Source of the DNA: Hyphomicrobiaceae bacterium | GTDB taxonomy: Bacteria; Pseudomonadota; Alphaproteobacteria; Rhizobiales; Hyphomicrobiaceae | DNA: 45,399 nt | Direction of reading: 5' to 3' | Assembly: GCA_025359165.1 (NCBI GenBank) | Contig: JANYHG010000163.1 | Span: 1 to 45,399 of the forward strand | In this document: positions 9,168-17,280 of the stretch, in pieces | Position numbering within the stretch: the stretch's first letter is position 1 | Layout: each line of letters begins with the position of its first letter | Program-made: the position numbers and the translations under genes | Notes under the pieces: generated by a model | What the model was told of the DNA's origin: nothing | The model's database searches: none | Seen by the model: the letters and a program-made list of their open reading frames with translations, nothing else

Positions 9168-10076
9168 TCAGGTGCGCTGCCTCGGGTCGAGAATGTCGCG
9201 TAGCGCATCGCCCAGCAGGTTGGTGCCGAATACGATCAGACTGATCGCGAGGCCCGGGAAGATCACCAGCCATGGTGCCGTGCGCACATATTCCGCCGCC
9301 GACTCCGACAGCATCCGACCCCAAGAGGGATGCGGCTCGGGAATGCCGAGCCCCAGGAACGACAGCGACGCCTCCGTCAGGATCGCTGAACCGAACTGCG
9401 CCGTGGCCAGCACGATCAGCGGTGCCAGAGTGTTCGGCAGCACATGCCGCAACGCGATGCGCGTCTCGCTCATGCCGGCTGCCTTGGCGGCTTCGACGAA
9501 CGGTAACTCGCGCAGCGTCAGTGTATTGGCGCGGATCACGCGTGCCACCGTCGGCACCAGCGGAATGGCAATCGCCAGAATTGTATTCTGCAGCGATGGC
9601 CCGAGGGCGGCTGCCATAACCAATGCCAGCACCAGCAGGGGAAGCGCCTGCAGAATATCGACCAGCCTCTGAAACACCAGATCGACCCAGCCGCCAAGAT
9701 ATCCGGACGTCAGTCCGATGACGACGCCGAGCGACGATCCCAACAGCATCGAGCCGATGCCCACCGCCATCGATATCCGAGTGCCGTAGACGATGCGGCT
9801 GAATACGTCACGTCCGAAGCTATCCGCGCCCAGCCAATGCAGCGCGCCCGGTGCGGCCAACGCCTGCTTCGCGTTGACAGTCAGCGGATCAAACGGCGCG
9901 ATCCATTCGGCAAAAAGTGCCGTCAGGATGAACATGATCATGATCACCAGCCCGATCGTGCCGAGCAGATAGCGCCGCGCCAGAAAGCGCAGTTCGCCGA
10001 AGCGGCCCTTGGCGTGCGCGCCGGCCTTCTTCAGCTCCGCATCGATCTCGAGTTGTTTCATCGCCATCCCGATCAC
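9168..10076 (-). CDS. Peptide ABC transporter permease (OppC/DppC type)
   Basis: This 302-residue inner-membrane permease of the binding-protein-dependent transport family has an N-terminal cytoplasmic segment of about 30 residues. The first membrane helix follows ([15 protein letters not shown]) with the OppC-type DPL(T) and [15 protein letters not shown] motifs. It then has about five more helices with the EAA loop ([14 protein letters not shown]) that docks on the ATPases. GTG 10076 overlaps the stop of the upstream permease gene by four bases (GTGA); an ATG at 10067 is an alternative. It should form the heterodimeric channel with the product of 10073-11020. Confidence 0.9.
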   Translation of the reverse strand: MIGMAMKQLEIDAELKKAGAHAKGRFGELRFLARRYLLGTIGLVIMIMFILTALFAEWIAPFDPLTVNAKQALAAPGALHWLGADSFGRDVFSRIVYGTRISMAVGIGSMLLGSSLGVVIGLTSGYLGGWVDLVFQRLVDILQALPLLVLALVMAAALGPSLQNTILAIAIPLVPTVARVIRANTLTLRELPFVEAAKAAGMSETRIALRHVLPNTLAPLIVLATAQFGSAILTEASLSFLGLGIPEPHPSWGRMLSESAAEYVRTAPWLVIFPGLAISLIVFGTNLLGDALRDILDPRQRT

Positions 10077-11020
10077 GCCCCCAGCTTGATGCGTGGATCG
10101 AGGGCGGCGTAGAGCAGGTCGACGACGAAATTGACGACCACCACGACGACCGCGATGAACATCACCAGGTTCTGCACGATCGGATAATCGCGCCAGCGGA
10201 TGGCCTCCACTAGAAACCTCGCCACTCCCGGAATGTTGAAAACGGTTTCCGTCACGATCAGTCCGCCGATCAGAAACGCCGCCTCGACGCCGATAATGGT
10301 CACGATCGGCAGGATCGCATTTTTGAGCGCGTGGCTGTAGTTGATGCTGCGTTCCGAAGCACCTTTAGATCGCGCCGTGCGAATGTAATCCTGCCGCAGG
10401 ACTTCCAGCATCGAGGATCGCGTCAGTCGCATGATCAGCGCTGAGCTGCGTAACCCCACCGCCGCTGCCGGCACCGCATACATCACGAAACTGTCCCACA
10501 TCGATTTCGGCGCGGCGTTGTAGATCGGGATCGTGCCGAACAGCGCGACGGAGGCCATGAGGATCAGCAGTCCCAACCAGAACGCCGGGAGCGACAGCCC
10601 TGCCAAACTGACGACCCGAAGAAAATAATCCAGTCGCGTATTCTGCTTCACCGCGCTGACGACGCCGAGGGGCACACCCAGCGATACGGCGAACAGGAGT
10701 GCCAGCCCCGCGAGCCGCGCGGTGATCGGGATACGCGGTAGAATTTCCGCCAGCGCCGGTTTCTCGGACACATACGAAAACCCGAGATCGCCCCGCAGCA
10801 GCCCGCCGATCCACGTCGCGTATTGCACGACGATGGGTTGATCCAGCCCCAGATCCTTCTCGATCTTTATCTTCTCGGCGGGATCGACGAAGCCCGCCGC
10901 GTCGAACAATACGTCGACGATGTTACCGGGCACGATGCGCAGTAACGCGAAAATCACCAGCGAGATCCCGAACAGGGTCACCAGCATCAAGAACAAGCGT
11001 TGGACAAGGTAGGATAGCAA
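10073..11020 (-). CDS. Peptide ABC transporter permease (OppB/DppB type)
   Basis: This 315-residue permease begins with the typical OppB signature (YLVQRLFLMLVTLFGISLVIFALLRIVPG). It has six predicted membrane helices and the EAA loop (RQDYIRTARSKGASE). It is the first permease gene of the operon and is followed, with a four-base overlap, by the OppC-type gene. Before it lies a 177-base gap to the binding-protein gene that holds several stem-loops. The permease genes may therefore be expressed less than the binding protein from the same transcript, as is common in such operons. Confidence 0.9.
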   Translation of the reverse strand: MLSYLVQRLFLMLVTLFGISLVIFALLRIVPGNIVDVLFDAAGFVDPAEKIKIEKDLGLDQPIVVQYATWIGGLLRGDLGFSYVSEKPALAEILPRIPITARLAGLALLFAVSLGVPLGVVSAVKQNTRLDYFLRVVSLAGLSLPAFWLGLLILMASVALFGTIPIYNAAPKSMWDSFVMYAVPAAAVGLRSSALIMRLTRSSMLEVLRQDYIRTARSKGASERSINYSHALKNAILPIVTIIGVEAAFLIGGLIVTETVFNIPGVARFLVEAIRWRDYPIVQNLVMFIAVVVVVVNFVVDLLYAALDPRIKLGA

Positions 11021-11041
11021 GCGGTTGCTCCAGCGTCTTCG

Positions 11042-11080
11042 CTTCTCTCCGCGCGCAGGGAGAAGGTGTCACGAAGTGAC
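11042..11080. repeat. Dispersed repeat with two hairpins in the transporter operon
   Basis: Two adjacent stem-loops are seen. CTTCTC (11042-11047) pairs with GAGAAG (11060-11065) around a GC-rich loop. GTCAC (11068-11072) pairs with GTGAC (11076-11080) around GAA. The context, a CTCTCC...GGGAGAAGGTG core followed by CACGAAGTGACGGAT and a G-rich run, resembles an intergenic repeat family common in Hyphomicrobiales genomes. It lies between the binding-protein gene and the first permease gene, where it may stabilise or attenuate the transcript. Confidence 0.5.
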
Positions 11081-11122
11081 GGATAAGGGGTGGCGGAGAG
11101 GCCGGGTGCAGAAGCGCAAGAT

Positions 11123-11154
11123 ATTGCACCGCCTTGATCCGGGGCAGGTGCAAT
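11123..11154. repeat. Perfect 8-base inverted repeat after the binding-protein gene
   Basis: ATTGCACC (11123-11130) and GGTGCAAT (11147-11154) are perfect inverted copies with a 16-base spacer. It lies 44 bases beyond the stop of the substrate-binding-protein gene. In the minus-strand transcript it would form a hairpin without a following U-run, so mRNA end protection or attenuation is more likely than simple termination. The same GGTGCAAT core recurs in the operator-like array at 43844-43930. Confidence 0.45.
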
Positions 11155-11197
11155 TCGGCTTCGCCTGTTGCGCCCTCCGTTCGTCACTCAGACCCGC

Positions 11198-12808
11198 TCA
11201 CTGGTCCAGCCACACGTCTTCGTAACGATAGCCGTTGTAGGAGCTGTTCACCATCACGGTGACGCCTTTCACCTTCGGCTGCCAGCAGGTGCCAAGCCGG
11301 GAGTGATAAATTACCGGCCTCGCCACGTCGTCTTGAAGCTTCTTGTCGATCGCCCACGCCATGACTTTGCGCTTCGCAGGATCGGTTTCCTGCGACTGCA
11401 GATCGAATTCTTTCTCCAACTCTTTGTTGCAGTAGTTGGTGTAGTTGCGCTCCGACCCGCAGGCGAAATTTTCGTAGAACGACTGGTCGGGATCATCCAC
11501 CGCGTTGCCGGTGAGATTGAGCCCGATCATATAGTCTTTGCGCGCCACCTTAGAGAACCAGTTGGCGGTCTCCACGACGTCCAACTCGCCGTCGATGTAG
11601 ATATCTTTCAGCTGGTCGATCAAAATGACAGCGGGATCGCGATAGGTCGGAATGTTGCGCGTCGAAACTTTCACCTTCAAGCGCTTGTCGGCGCTATAGC
11701 CCGCCGCTTCTATCAGCTTGCGCGCCTCGTCGCGGTTTTTCTTCACGTCGGGTCCATATCCGGCCACTGTCTCTAATTGGTCCTTCGGCATGCCCCAGAT
11801 CCCAGCCGGTGGCGGCAGCAGCGCGCCTCCCTCGTCGGCCTGCCCCTCGAACAAGATGGAGATGAAAGACTTGCGGTCCATTGCCAGCGCCATGGCGCGG
11901 CGGATGTTGATGTTGTCGAAGGGCGGCGCGTCGCGGTTGACGATCAAGTTGGTGCTGACATTCGAAGGTTCGAATTTGCAGATCGCTTGCGGTGCCTGCC
12001 CTTTGATGTCCTTCAGCAAAGCGACCGTGACCTCGGTCGGAAACGTCATGTCGATCTGGCCGGCAATAAACCCGAGCATAGCCGTCGAGCGGTTGGCGAT
12101 GATCGGCAGATCGATGCCGTCGAGATAAGGACGCCCTGGTTTCCAGTAGTTGGGATTGCGCACCAGCTTTATCGATTCGTTCGCTTTGAATTCCACAAAC
12201 TTGAACGGCCCCGTGCCCACTGGCTTGGTACGCATGTCGGCCGCCGACATGTGGCACGGGTAGACCGGCGTGTACCCAGAGGCCAGCAGCGAGATGAGCG
12301 CAGGTTGCGGTCGTTTCAGATTGAAGGTCGCCTCCGTGTCGCCGTTGACCGTCACATCGGACACGTTGTCGTACCAGGATTTCCTGGGGTTCTTGCGAAA
12401 CTTGTTGGTACCCTTGCCCATCAGCATATCGAAGGTGCACTTGACGTCCGCCGACGTGAATGGCTTGCCGTCATGCCAGGTTACGCCCTCGCGCAGCTTG
12501 AAAACGAGTTTCGTCTTGTCGTCGCTCCAGGCCCAACTCGTGGCCAAATCGGGAACGATCGTCTCCACCGTGTTTTGCGGCGCGTCCTGTTTGAACACGA
12601 CAAGATTGTTGAAAATCGGCATGAATGGGACGTTATTGGAATACGTCGCCTCTTCGTGGATGGACGCGCTTGCCGGGCTGTCGCGTTGATAGAGTTTGAG
12701 CGTTCCGCCCTGTTTTTGAGCCAGAACAGGACTAGCTAAGCCCGCCGTTGCAGCCAACGCGACGGCGATCGAAATCGCTGCGCGTGTTCGCGCCTGTGAA
12801 CCCGACAT
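11198..12808 (-). CDS. Periplasmic peptide-binding protein, SBP family 5
   Basis: This is the substrate-binding protein of the ABC importer, 536 residues, exported to the periplasm. I start it at ATG 12808 because a strong GGGAGG ribosome-binding site lies six bases upstream; the longer frame to 12850 has none. Residues 1-31 form a signal peptide (cleavage after VLAQ or nearby). The mature protein has the family-5 layout: LREGVTWHDGKPFTSADVKCTFD, GTGPFKF, the LVRNPNYWKPGRPYLDGI segment, NINIRRAMALAMDR, and a C-terminal lobe with DPDQSFYENF. The family binds peptides, nickel complexes, opines and other solutes, so the substrate cannot be named. It heads the operon and is followed by stem-loops, suggesting higher expression than the permeases. 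Confidence 0.9.
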   Translation of the reverse strand: MSGSQARTRAAISIAVALAATAGLASPVLAQKQGGTLKLYQRDSPASASIHEEATYSNNVPFMPIFNNLVVFKQDAPQNTVETIVPDLATSWAWSDDKTKLVFKLREGVTWHDGKPFTSADVKCTFDMLMGKGTNKFRKNPRKSWYDNVSDVTVNGDTEATFNLKRPQPALISLLASGYTPVYPCHMSAADMRTKPVGTGPFKFVEFKANESIKLVRNPNYWKPGRPYLDGIDLPIIANRSTAMLGFIAGQIDMTFPTEVTVALLKDIKGQAPQAICKFEPSNVSTNLIVNRDAPPFDNINIRRAMALAMDRKSFISILFEGQADEGGALLPPPAGIWGMPKDQLETVAGYGPDVKKNRDEARKLIEAAGYSADKRLKVKVSTRNIPTYRDPAVILIDQLKDIYIDGELDVVETANWFSKVARKDYMIGLNLTGNAVDDPDQSFYENFACGSERNYTNYCNKELEKEFDLQSQETDPAKRKVMAWAIDKKLQDDVARPVIYHSRLGTCWQPKVKGVTVMVNSSYNGYRYEDVWLDQ

Positions 12809-12913
12809 CGAAACCTCCCTGGTCGTCTTTTGAGAGGCAGTAGGCCACAACTTGCTCTAGGTCGCTAGGCCCTAAAAACAATCGAAAAATGACATTCGTC
12901 CCCTAAGCGCACG

Positions 12914-12943
12914 CTCCCGGCTGGCTCTACAGCCGGCCGGGAG
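12914..12943 (-). terminator. Strong hairpin, likely terminator of the YciE-like gene
   Basis: CTCCCGGCTGGCT (12914-12926) pairs with AGCCGGCCGGGAG (12931-12943), a 13-base stem with a single wobble and a CTAC loop. It lies 29 bases after the stop of the YciE-like gene and before the transporter operon. The U-run is not directly adjacent, although a TTTTT lies about 20 bases further along the minus strand. Its activity is inferred. Confidence 0.55.
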
Positions 12944-12971
12944 ACATTCATTTGCGGAAGCGGGGCCGAAA

Positions 12972-13559
12972 TTACGCTTTCTTGCGCTTCCCGGGGGACA
13001 CCGATTTGGCGGAAGACGCATCTTCGTTGTCATCGTCGCTCTCGTCACCACTCTCGTCACCGCTGTCGTCGTCGTCGGCGGACGCGAGTTTATTGAGCTT
13101 CGTCACCGCGAGTTTGGAGAGGGCCTTGTCGGTGGCTTCCTCCTCCTCCAGGGTCTCCATCAAAATCGCAGATGCATCCTTCATTCCGAGTTCTTTCGAC
13201 CAGGACAGCAGCGTTCCATAACGCGCGATTTCATAGTGTTCGACCGCCTGAGCGGCCGCCGCCATCGCCGAATCGAGCCCTGGGCCGACGTCGTGTTCCT
13301 CCATCAACTCCGCCCCTTCCTCCAGAATGCCGTCGATAGCGGGGCACTTTTTGGCTTTGGCCGGCGTGTTCAGTAGTTCGAAAATCTTCTCCAGGCGTTC
13401 GATCTGCCCTTCGGTTTCCCCGCGATGTTTTTCGAAGGCTGCCCGCAGGTCCGGCGATGATGCCTTCTTTGTCATTTTCGGCAGCGTCTTGTAGATTTGT
13501 TTCTCGGCGTAATAGATGTCTTTAAGCTGATCGCTAAACAGTTCCTGTAACGCTGACAT
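12972..13559 (-). CDS. YciE/YciF-type ferritin-like protein (DUF892)
   Basis: This 195-residue protein has the DUF892 four-helix ferritin-like fold at residues 1-160: the start LQELFSDQLKDIYYAEKQIYKTLPKM, then KHRGETEGQIERLEKIFE, then AVEHYEIARYGTLLSW with the E-x-x-H type metal-ligand pattern, and ETLEEEEATD. Family members are linked to stress responses, and the diiron role is inferred from the fold. The last 35 residues are an added tail: a run of Asp, Glu and Ser followed by a Lys/Arg-rich end. The tail is encoded by a GTC/TCG-rich near-repeat and is likely disordered. The gene stands alone, with a strong hairpin after it. Confidence 0.85.
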   Translation of the reverse strand: MSALQELFSDQLKDIYYAEKQIYKTLPKMTKKASSPDLRAAFEKHRGETEGQIERLEKIFELLNTPAKAKKCPAIDGILEEGAELMEEHDVGPGLDSAMAAAAQAVEHYEIARYGTLLSWSKELGMKDASAILMETLEEEEATDKALSKLAVTKLNKLASADDDDSGDESGDESDDDNEDASSAKSVSPGKRKKA

Positions 13560-13837
13560 GGCGTGTTCCTATATTTGATGTGAAATTTACGCCCGGCCAC
13601 GATTTGCACCTTGCGACGGCGATTGCATTGCCCAAGCGAAGAAGCCGGAGAAATCCGCTTGTAGATGGCCTCGTGATGTCCGGCTGACAGCCGGGCGACG
13701 ACGGTCAAACAGCCACGATGTCCCCGGGTTCCAGGGCGCAACCAAGCATCTTTGTTTATGTTTTTGATCGAGTGTCTTCGCCGGTCAGGCGGACAGGTAC
13801 AGGTTCAGACCATCGCGGTCTGTCGCGCCACCCTGCC

Positions 13838-14458
13838 TCACGCAGGTCGGGGTACGGCGAACTGCAGCGCGAGGACGAGCATCGCGATGGCGGCGATCCA
13901 GGATCCAGCGATACGAACGCCGATGCGGACCCACTGCGGTCGCGATGTGTGGATAGCCGCCGACACGCCGGTGATGTAGAGGACCGCAGCTGTCGATGCG
14001 ATCAGTGTGCCGGCATAGGTCTGGACGACCAGCCACGGTCGTTCAGCCCCAAAACTTGAATCGATACCGATCACGACTGCGGCAGTCCCGACTAATCCAA
14101 GCCTGACCAATCGCGGCGATGTGAGCGCAAGTGCAAGTGCTGCTCCGAGTACCATAGCGGCGACCAGAAGGAAGTTCTGCAGTCGTGCCTCTGGTATGTC
14201 CCTGATGGACGCCGAAGCGCTCACTGCTATCAACCCGAAAAGACAGCCAGCGCAAAACGCGGCCGCCGTGTCGACGACGCTTCCGTAGCCCTGTCGGCCT
14301 GCGAAAAGTCCACTCGCCGCGATCACCATGATATGCGCCGGCACCAGCAGCGGGTGCAATGCGCCGTTGGCGAAATGGCCGAGCCCGGCAAAGCCCATGT
14401 GAGCTTCTGCCGGGACCGCCCATACGAGCGCTATGACGAGGGGCAAAAAACGCCGCAT
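13838..14458 (-). CDS. HupE/UreJ-like membrane protein lacking the family metal motifs
   Basis: This 206-residue protein has a signal peptide (cleavage after AEA, leaving a mature N-terminal His) and about six membrane helices. Its layout follows the HupE/UreJ family: AHMGFAG, then GALHPLLVPAHIMVIAASGLFAG. The neighbouring HupE has HPLLGWDH at the same place; here Gly-Trp-Asp is replaced by Val-Pro-Ala. The second histidine cluster seen in HupE (HGHAHGTE) is also missing. It is therefore either a diverged partner subunit or a paralogue that no longer carries metal. It starts three bases after the stop of the hupE gene, so both should be translated from one transcript that begins at the amine oxidase. 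Confidence 0.8.
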   Translation of the reverse strand: MRRFLPLVIALVWAVPAEAHMGFAGLGHFANGALHPLLVPAHIMVIAASGLFAGRQGYGSVVDTAAAFCAGCLFGLIAVSASASIRDIPEARLQNFLLVAAMVLGAALALALTSPRLVRLGLVGTAAVVIGIDSSFGAERPWLVVQTYAGTLIASTAAVLYITGVSAAIHTSRPQWVRIGVRIAGSWIAAIAMLVLALQFAVPRPA

Positions 14459-14461
14459 GGT

Positions 14462-15076
14462 TCAGACAACGTGGCTGAGAAAGGCCAAGCCGACGGCGGC
14501 GATCACCAGACCGCCCGCACGCACGACCCATTGCCCAGCGGGCCAGCGCGTCAGCAAGCCAAGCGCGATGCCGCTCAGATGCAAGAGACCGGTCGCGACG
14601 ACGAAACCAACGGCGTAGGCAATCGGGTTGGACGCGCCCGGGAGCTCGGTGCCATGGGCATGTCCGTGAAAGATCGCAAATGCTCCCACCACGATCGCAG
14701 CGAACCAGATCGGCGGGCGGCTCGCTGCGGCGACCAGCAGTCCCAGCACGACCGCCGACAGCGCGATGCCCGTTTCGACGAACGGCACCGGCACACCGAT
14801 GATCCCCAGCACGCCGCCGACCACCATCACGAGCGGAAATACTATCGGCAATATCCATATTGCGGGCGCGCCGAGAAAGGCCCCCCAAAGCCCCACAGCC
14901 ACCATGGCGACAATGTGGTCCCAGCCGAGCAACGGGTGCAAGAAACCGCTCATCAGCCCGCCGGCGACACCTGCTTCGTTGTGGGCGAAAGCGACGTCGG
15001 GCATCACCAGCAGCGCGGTCACGGCGAGGGCCTTTATCAGCAGATCAGAAGTCAGGCGGTTCTCGAAAACAGGCAT
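14462..15076 (-). CDS. hupE: HupE/UreJ family metal transporter coupled to the amine oxidase
   Basis: This 204-residue inner-membrane protein of the HupE/UreJ family, known for nickel or cobalt uptake for hydrogenase and urease, starts at ATG 15076. An AGGAG-type site overlaps the stop codon of the amine-oxidase gene ten bases upstream, a sign of translational coupling. A signal peptide ends after AFA, giving mature HNEAG. Motifs are GFLHPLLGWDHIVAMVAVG and FAIFHGHAHGTELP, both rich in potential metal ligands, within about six helices. No hydrogenase or urease gene is in the window, so the partner appears to be the copper amine oxidase. Copper transport is thus an inference from context; nickel or cobalt remains possible. 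Confidence 0.88.
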   Translation of the reverse strand: MPVFENRLTSDLLIKALAVTALLVMPDVAFAHNEAGVAGGLMSGFLHPLLGWDHIVAMVAVGLWGAFLGAPAIWILPIVFPLVMVVGGVLGIIGVPVPFVETGIALSAVVLGLLVAAASRPPIWFAAIVVGAFAIFHGHAHGTELPGASNPIAYAVGFVVATGLLHLSGIALGLLTRWPAGQWVVRAGGLVIAAVGLAFLSHVV

Positions 15077-15086
15077 GTGCGTGCTC

Positions 15087-17123
15087 CTATCGAGGATTGA
15101 CGTTCGGCGGTTTTGGTGGCGTGGCGAACTCGGTTCGTAAGTCGACGGCCGGATTGCGATCGAAGAAGTTGAAGGGGCGCAGCTTGAAGCTGTGCCACAC
15201 CGTCGGCATGACCGGGATGTCCTCCGCACGGGTGAGATGCTGCATGCCCATGTTCACCCAGACGACGAGATCGTGATTGCGGATCGGCCGATTTTTCTTG
15301 ATCCAGACCGGAAGTCCCTGAATGCTTTTCGACGCGAACACGTATTGGCCGGCGGCGTATTGTTCTGCCGGATCGTGGCGCGTGATCCAAACGTCACCTT
15401 GCAGGAATGCTGCGCGTTTCCCCGGCCAGTCGGTCAGGTCGACGAAAGCGCTGCCGTGCCCGACGTGTACGATCTCATAACCGACAGGATTGCCCACCGC
15501 GTTGGTGTGCGTTTCGTTGATCACACGCAGCTTGACCGGTCCTTTTGCCGTGTGGCTGTGTTCGCCGCCGAGCATGCTTTCCCGCTCCAGAACTTCGGGA
15601 ATGACCTGATAAAGTGATCGCCGTGGGCTGGATGCAGGCAGTGCGACCTGACGATAAACATCGCGCTGAAAACTATTGTCGGTACCGTCGACATCCAGAT
15701 CGAGGCGATAGTTGAAATGGTGATCGTGCTGGATCGCCGTCAGATTGGGTGCCACCAGCGTGCCCGTTCTGGTGTCGATCCTGGCGGTTGCGTCGCGCAT
15801 CGACTTCGTCGGCACCCCTTTCAGCGCGACGATCCCGGTGGCACCTACGCGCACCTCGATTTCGGCTGCATGATTGAAGACCCAGTCCATGATGTAGTCG
15901 TAGTTGCCGACCTGTGACGCCATACGCACGACCAGTTCGGTGCCGGGCCGGCCTTCGAAACTTCCATTGTTGACCTCGTGGTGCCGCCACGCTGGATCGC
16001 CGTTGTTGCGCTCGAAGATGCAGATGGCGTTGGGCTTTTCGACGGCCTCTCCCGAGTCGCCATTGGTGACCGCGTTCACGAAGCTTGCGCCCTCGGGGCA
16101 ATCGATGCCCGCAGTCAAGGGGGACGACAACTGTCCGACGCCGTATTCGCCCATGTCGAAATAGGTACGCGAATACCAGCCGTAGTCCGGGTCCATGTAC
16201 GGCACGTACATTTCCGACATATAGCCCTGGTAGAGCACCGATCGTTCGCGACCGGCATCCATCCATCGAGCCTGCGAAATGACGGTACCCTGTCGGCTCT
16301 CGAAGCGCAGGTGGAAACGCCAGTTGCCCCAAGTGACGGTCCCGCCTTCGATCGTGTAGTTCGCGCCGAGGGGCTGTGCGATCACCGTCGGGTTTTCAGC
16401 AGGCCGCAATGCACCGATGGCGCGTTCGGTAAAATTCATTTCCTGTGGCGATACCGGAACGATCCCGAGGTCGATGACTTGCGAGACCGTCATCGTGCGA
16501 AGATCAACGAGTGCGTAGAGACGCTCGATCGGCCAGCCGAAGATGTTGTTGGTGGCACGCGAAACATCGAAGCAGCCGACTTTGAGCAGCCGCTTCCCTT
16601 CGTGCGCCTTGATCGCGAAATATCCGGCGGCGAACGGCGCGCAATCGACGTGCTCCATGTCGACAAAGCCGCGTCGCTTCAAAGCCGCGAGCATCACAGG
16701 GTCGGTGCGTGCGGCCTCGACCGCCTCGCTCGACTCGTTCAACGTCAACGGCACTTCGACGCCGCGTGGTTCCACCAGGGAAGCGATGGTGCCGGCATCG
16801 AGATCCACGACGATTTCGAACACCCTCGATGCCTTGACCGCTGTCACGCGGGCGCGACGCAGCAAGGGTATGCCGAGGCGCCACGCAAGCACGGTATTCT
16901 TCGCCGGTTCGGCCAGGGTGATCAGCTGAAATCGTACACCGGCGGTGGCAGGAGCCGCGTTGACGATCGCCGTCGCGCGTTCGATCTCGGTCTTCGTCAG
17001 TGCATCGAGCGGGTGCGTCTGGGCGCGAGCCGGGCTCGCCCAAACTGCCCCACTTGCAACCGCGACCGCCACGCACCGAAACGCCGACCAAAACCTCGAT
17101 GACGGATTGAGCCGTTTTGGCAC
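15087..17123 (-). CDS. Periplasmic copper amine oxidase (topaquinone enzyme)
   Basis: This protein of 678 residues oxidises primary amines to aldehydes, ammonia and hydrogen peroxide, using copper and a self-made topaquinone. I choose GTG 17123: an AGGAAG site precedes it by six bases, and it gives a clean signal peptide ending at ARAQ. A longer frame to 17255 would run through an upstream terminator. The key residues are present: catalytic-base Asp323 in YFDMG, Tyr408 in VGNYDY (the topaquinone precursor), copper ligands His466 and His468 in QHDHH, and His644 in TVWHSFK. N-terminal D2/D3-type domains occupy about 40-260. Its stop overlaps the ribosome-binding site of hupE, so the oxidase heads a three-gene operon. 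Tyramine or phenylethylamine is a plausible substrate, not established. Confidence 0.93.
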   Translation of the reverse strand: MPKRLNPSSRFWSAFRCVAVAVASGAVWASPARAQTHPLDALTKTEIERATAIVNAAPATAGVRFQLITLAEPAKNTVLAWRLGIPLLRRARVTAVKASRVFEIVVDLDAGTIASLVEPRGVEVPLTLNESSEAVEAARTDPVMLAALKRRGFVDMEHVDCAPFAAGYFAIKAHEGKRLLKVGCFDVSRATNNIFGWPIERLYALVDLRTMTVSQVIDLGIVPVSPQEMNFTERAIGALRPAENPTVIAQPLGANYTIEGGTVTWGNWRFHLRFESRQGTVISQARWMDAGRERSVLYQGYMSEMYVPYMDPDYGWYSRTYFDMGEYGVGQLSSPLTAGIDCPEGASFVNAVTNGDSGEAVEKPNAICIFERNNGDPAWRHHEVNNGSFEGRPGTELVVRMASQVGNYDYIMDWVFNHAAEIEVRVGATGIVALKGVPTKSMRDATARIDTRTGTLVAPNLTAIQHDHHFNYRLDLDVDGTDNSFQRDVYRQVALPASSPRRSLYQVIPEVLERESMLGGEHSHTAKGPVKLRVINETHTNAVGNPVGYEIVHVGHGSAFVDLTDWPGKRAAFLQGDVWITRHDPAEQYAAGQYVFASKSIQGLPVWIKKNRPIRNHDLVVWVNMGMQHLTRAEDIPVMPTVWHSFKLRPFNFFDRNPAVDLRTEFATPPKPPNVNPR

Positions 17124-17206
17124 TCTGGGCTTCCTGTGAGATTTTTCTAGTGTGCGCCTAGGTTTCAGGGGGCGGGGCGCGATGCTGTCATCGCATAACA
17201 AAGCGC

Positions 17207-17238
17207 AAAAAAACGGGCCGCATTCGGAATACGGCCCG
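17207..17238 (-). terminator. Rho-independent terminator after the small secreted peptide gene
   Basis: On the minus strand CGGGCCGTATT and its partner around TGCGGCCCG form a GC-rich stem followed directly by seven T (A run at 17207-17213 on the plus strand; arms at 17214-17220 and 17232-17238). It lies 43 bases after the stop of the 59-residue gene and 84 bases before the amine-oxidase start, so the two are separate transcripts. Confidence 0.85.
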
Positions 17239-17280
17239 CCGAGACGATGGGTCACTGGATCATAAAAAGAGCCGAACAGC

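Noticed and set aside
8105-9244. Long open frame on the plus strand (379 codons)
   Set aside because: It lies antisense to the OppD-type ATPase gene, which has all motifs. The antisense frame is His/Arg-rich without a domain, as GC-rich DNA often produces.
11777-12739. Plus-strand frame of 320 codons
   Set aside because: It is a shadow of the substrate-binding-protein gene on the other strand.
15978-17102. Plus-strand frame of 374 codons
   Set aside because: It is antisense to the copper amine oxidase, whose copper and topaquinone residues are all present.
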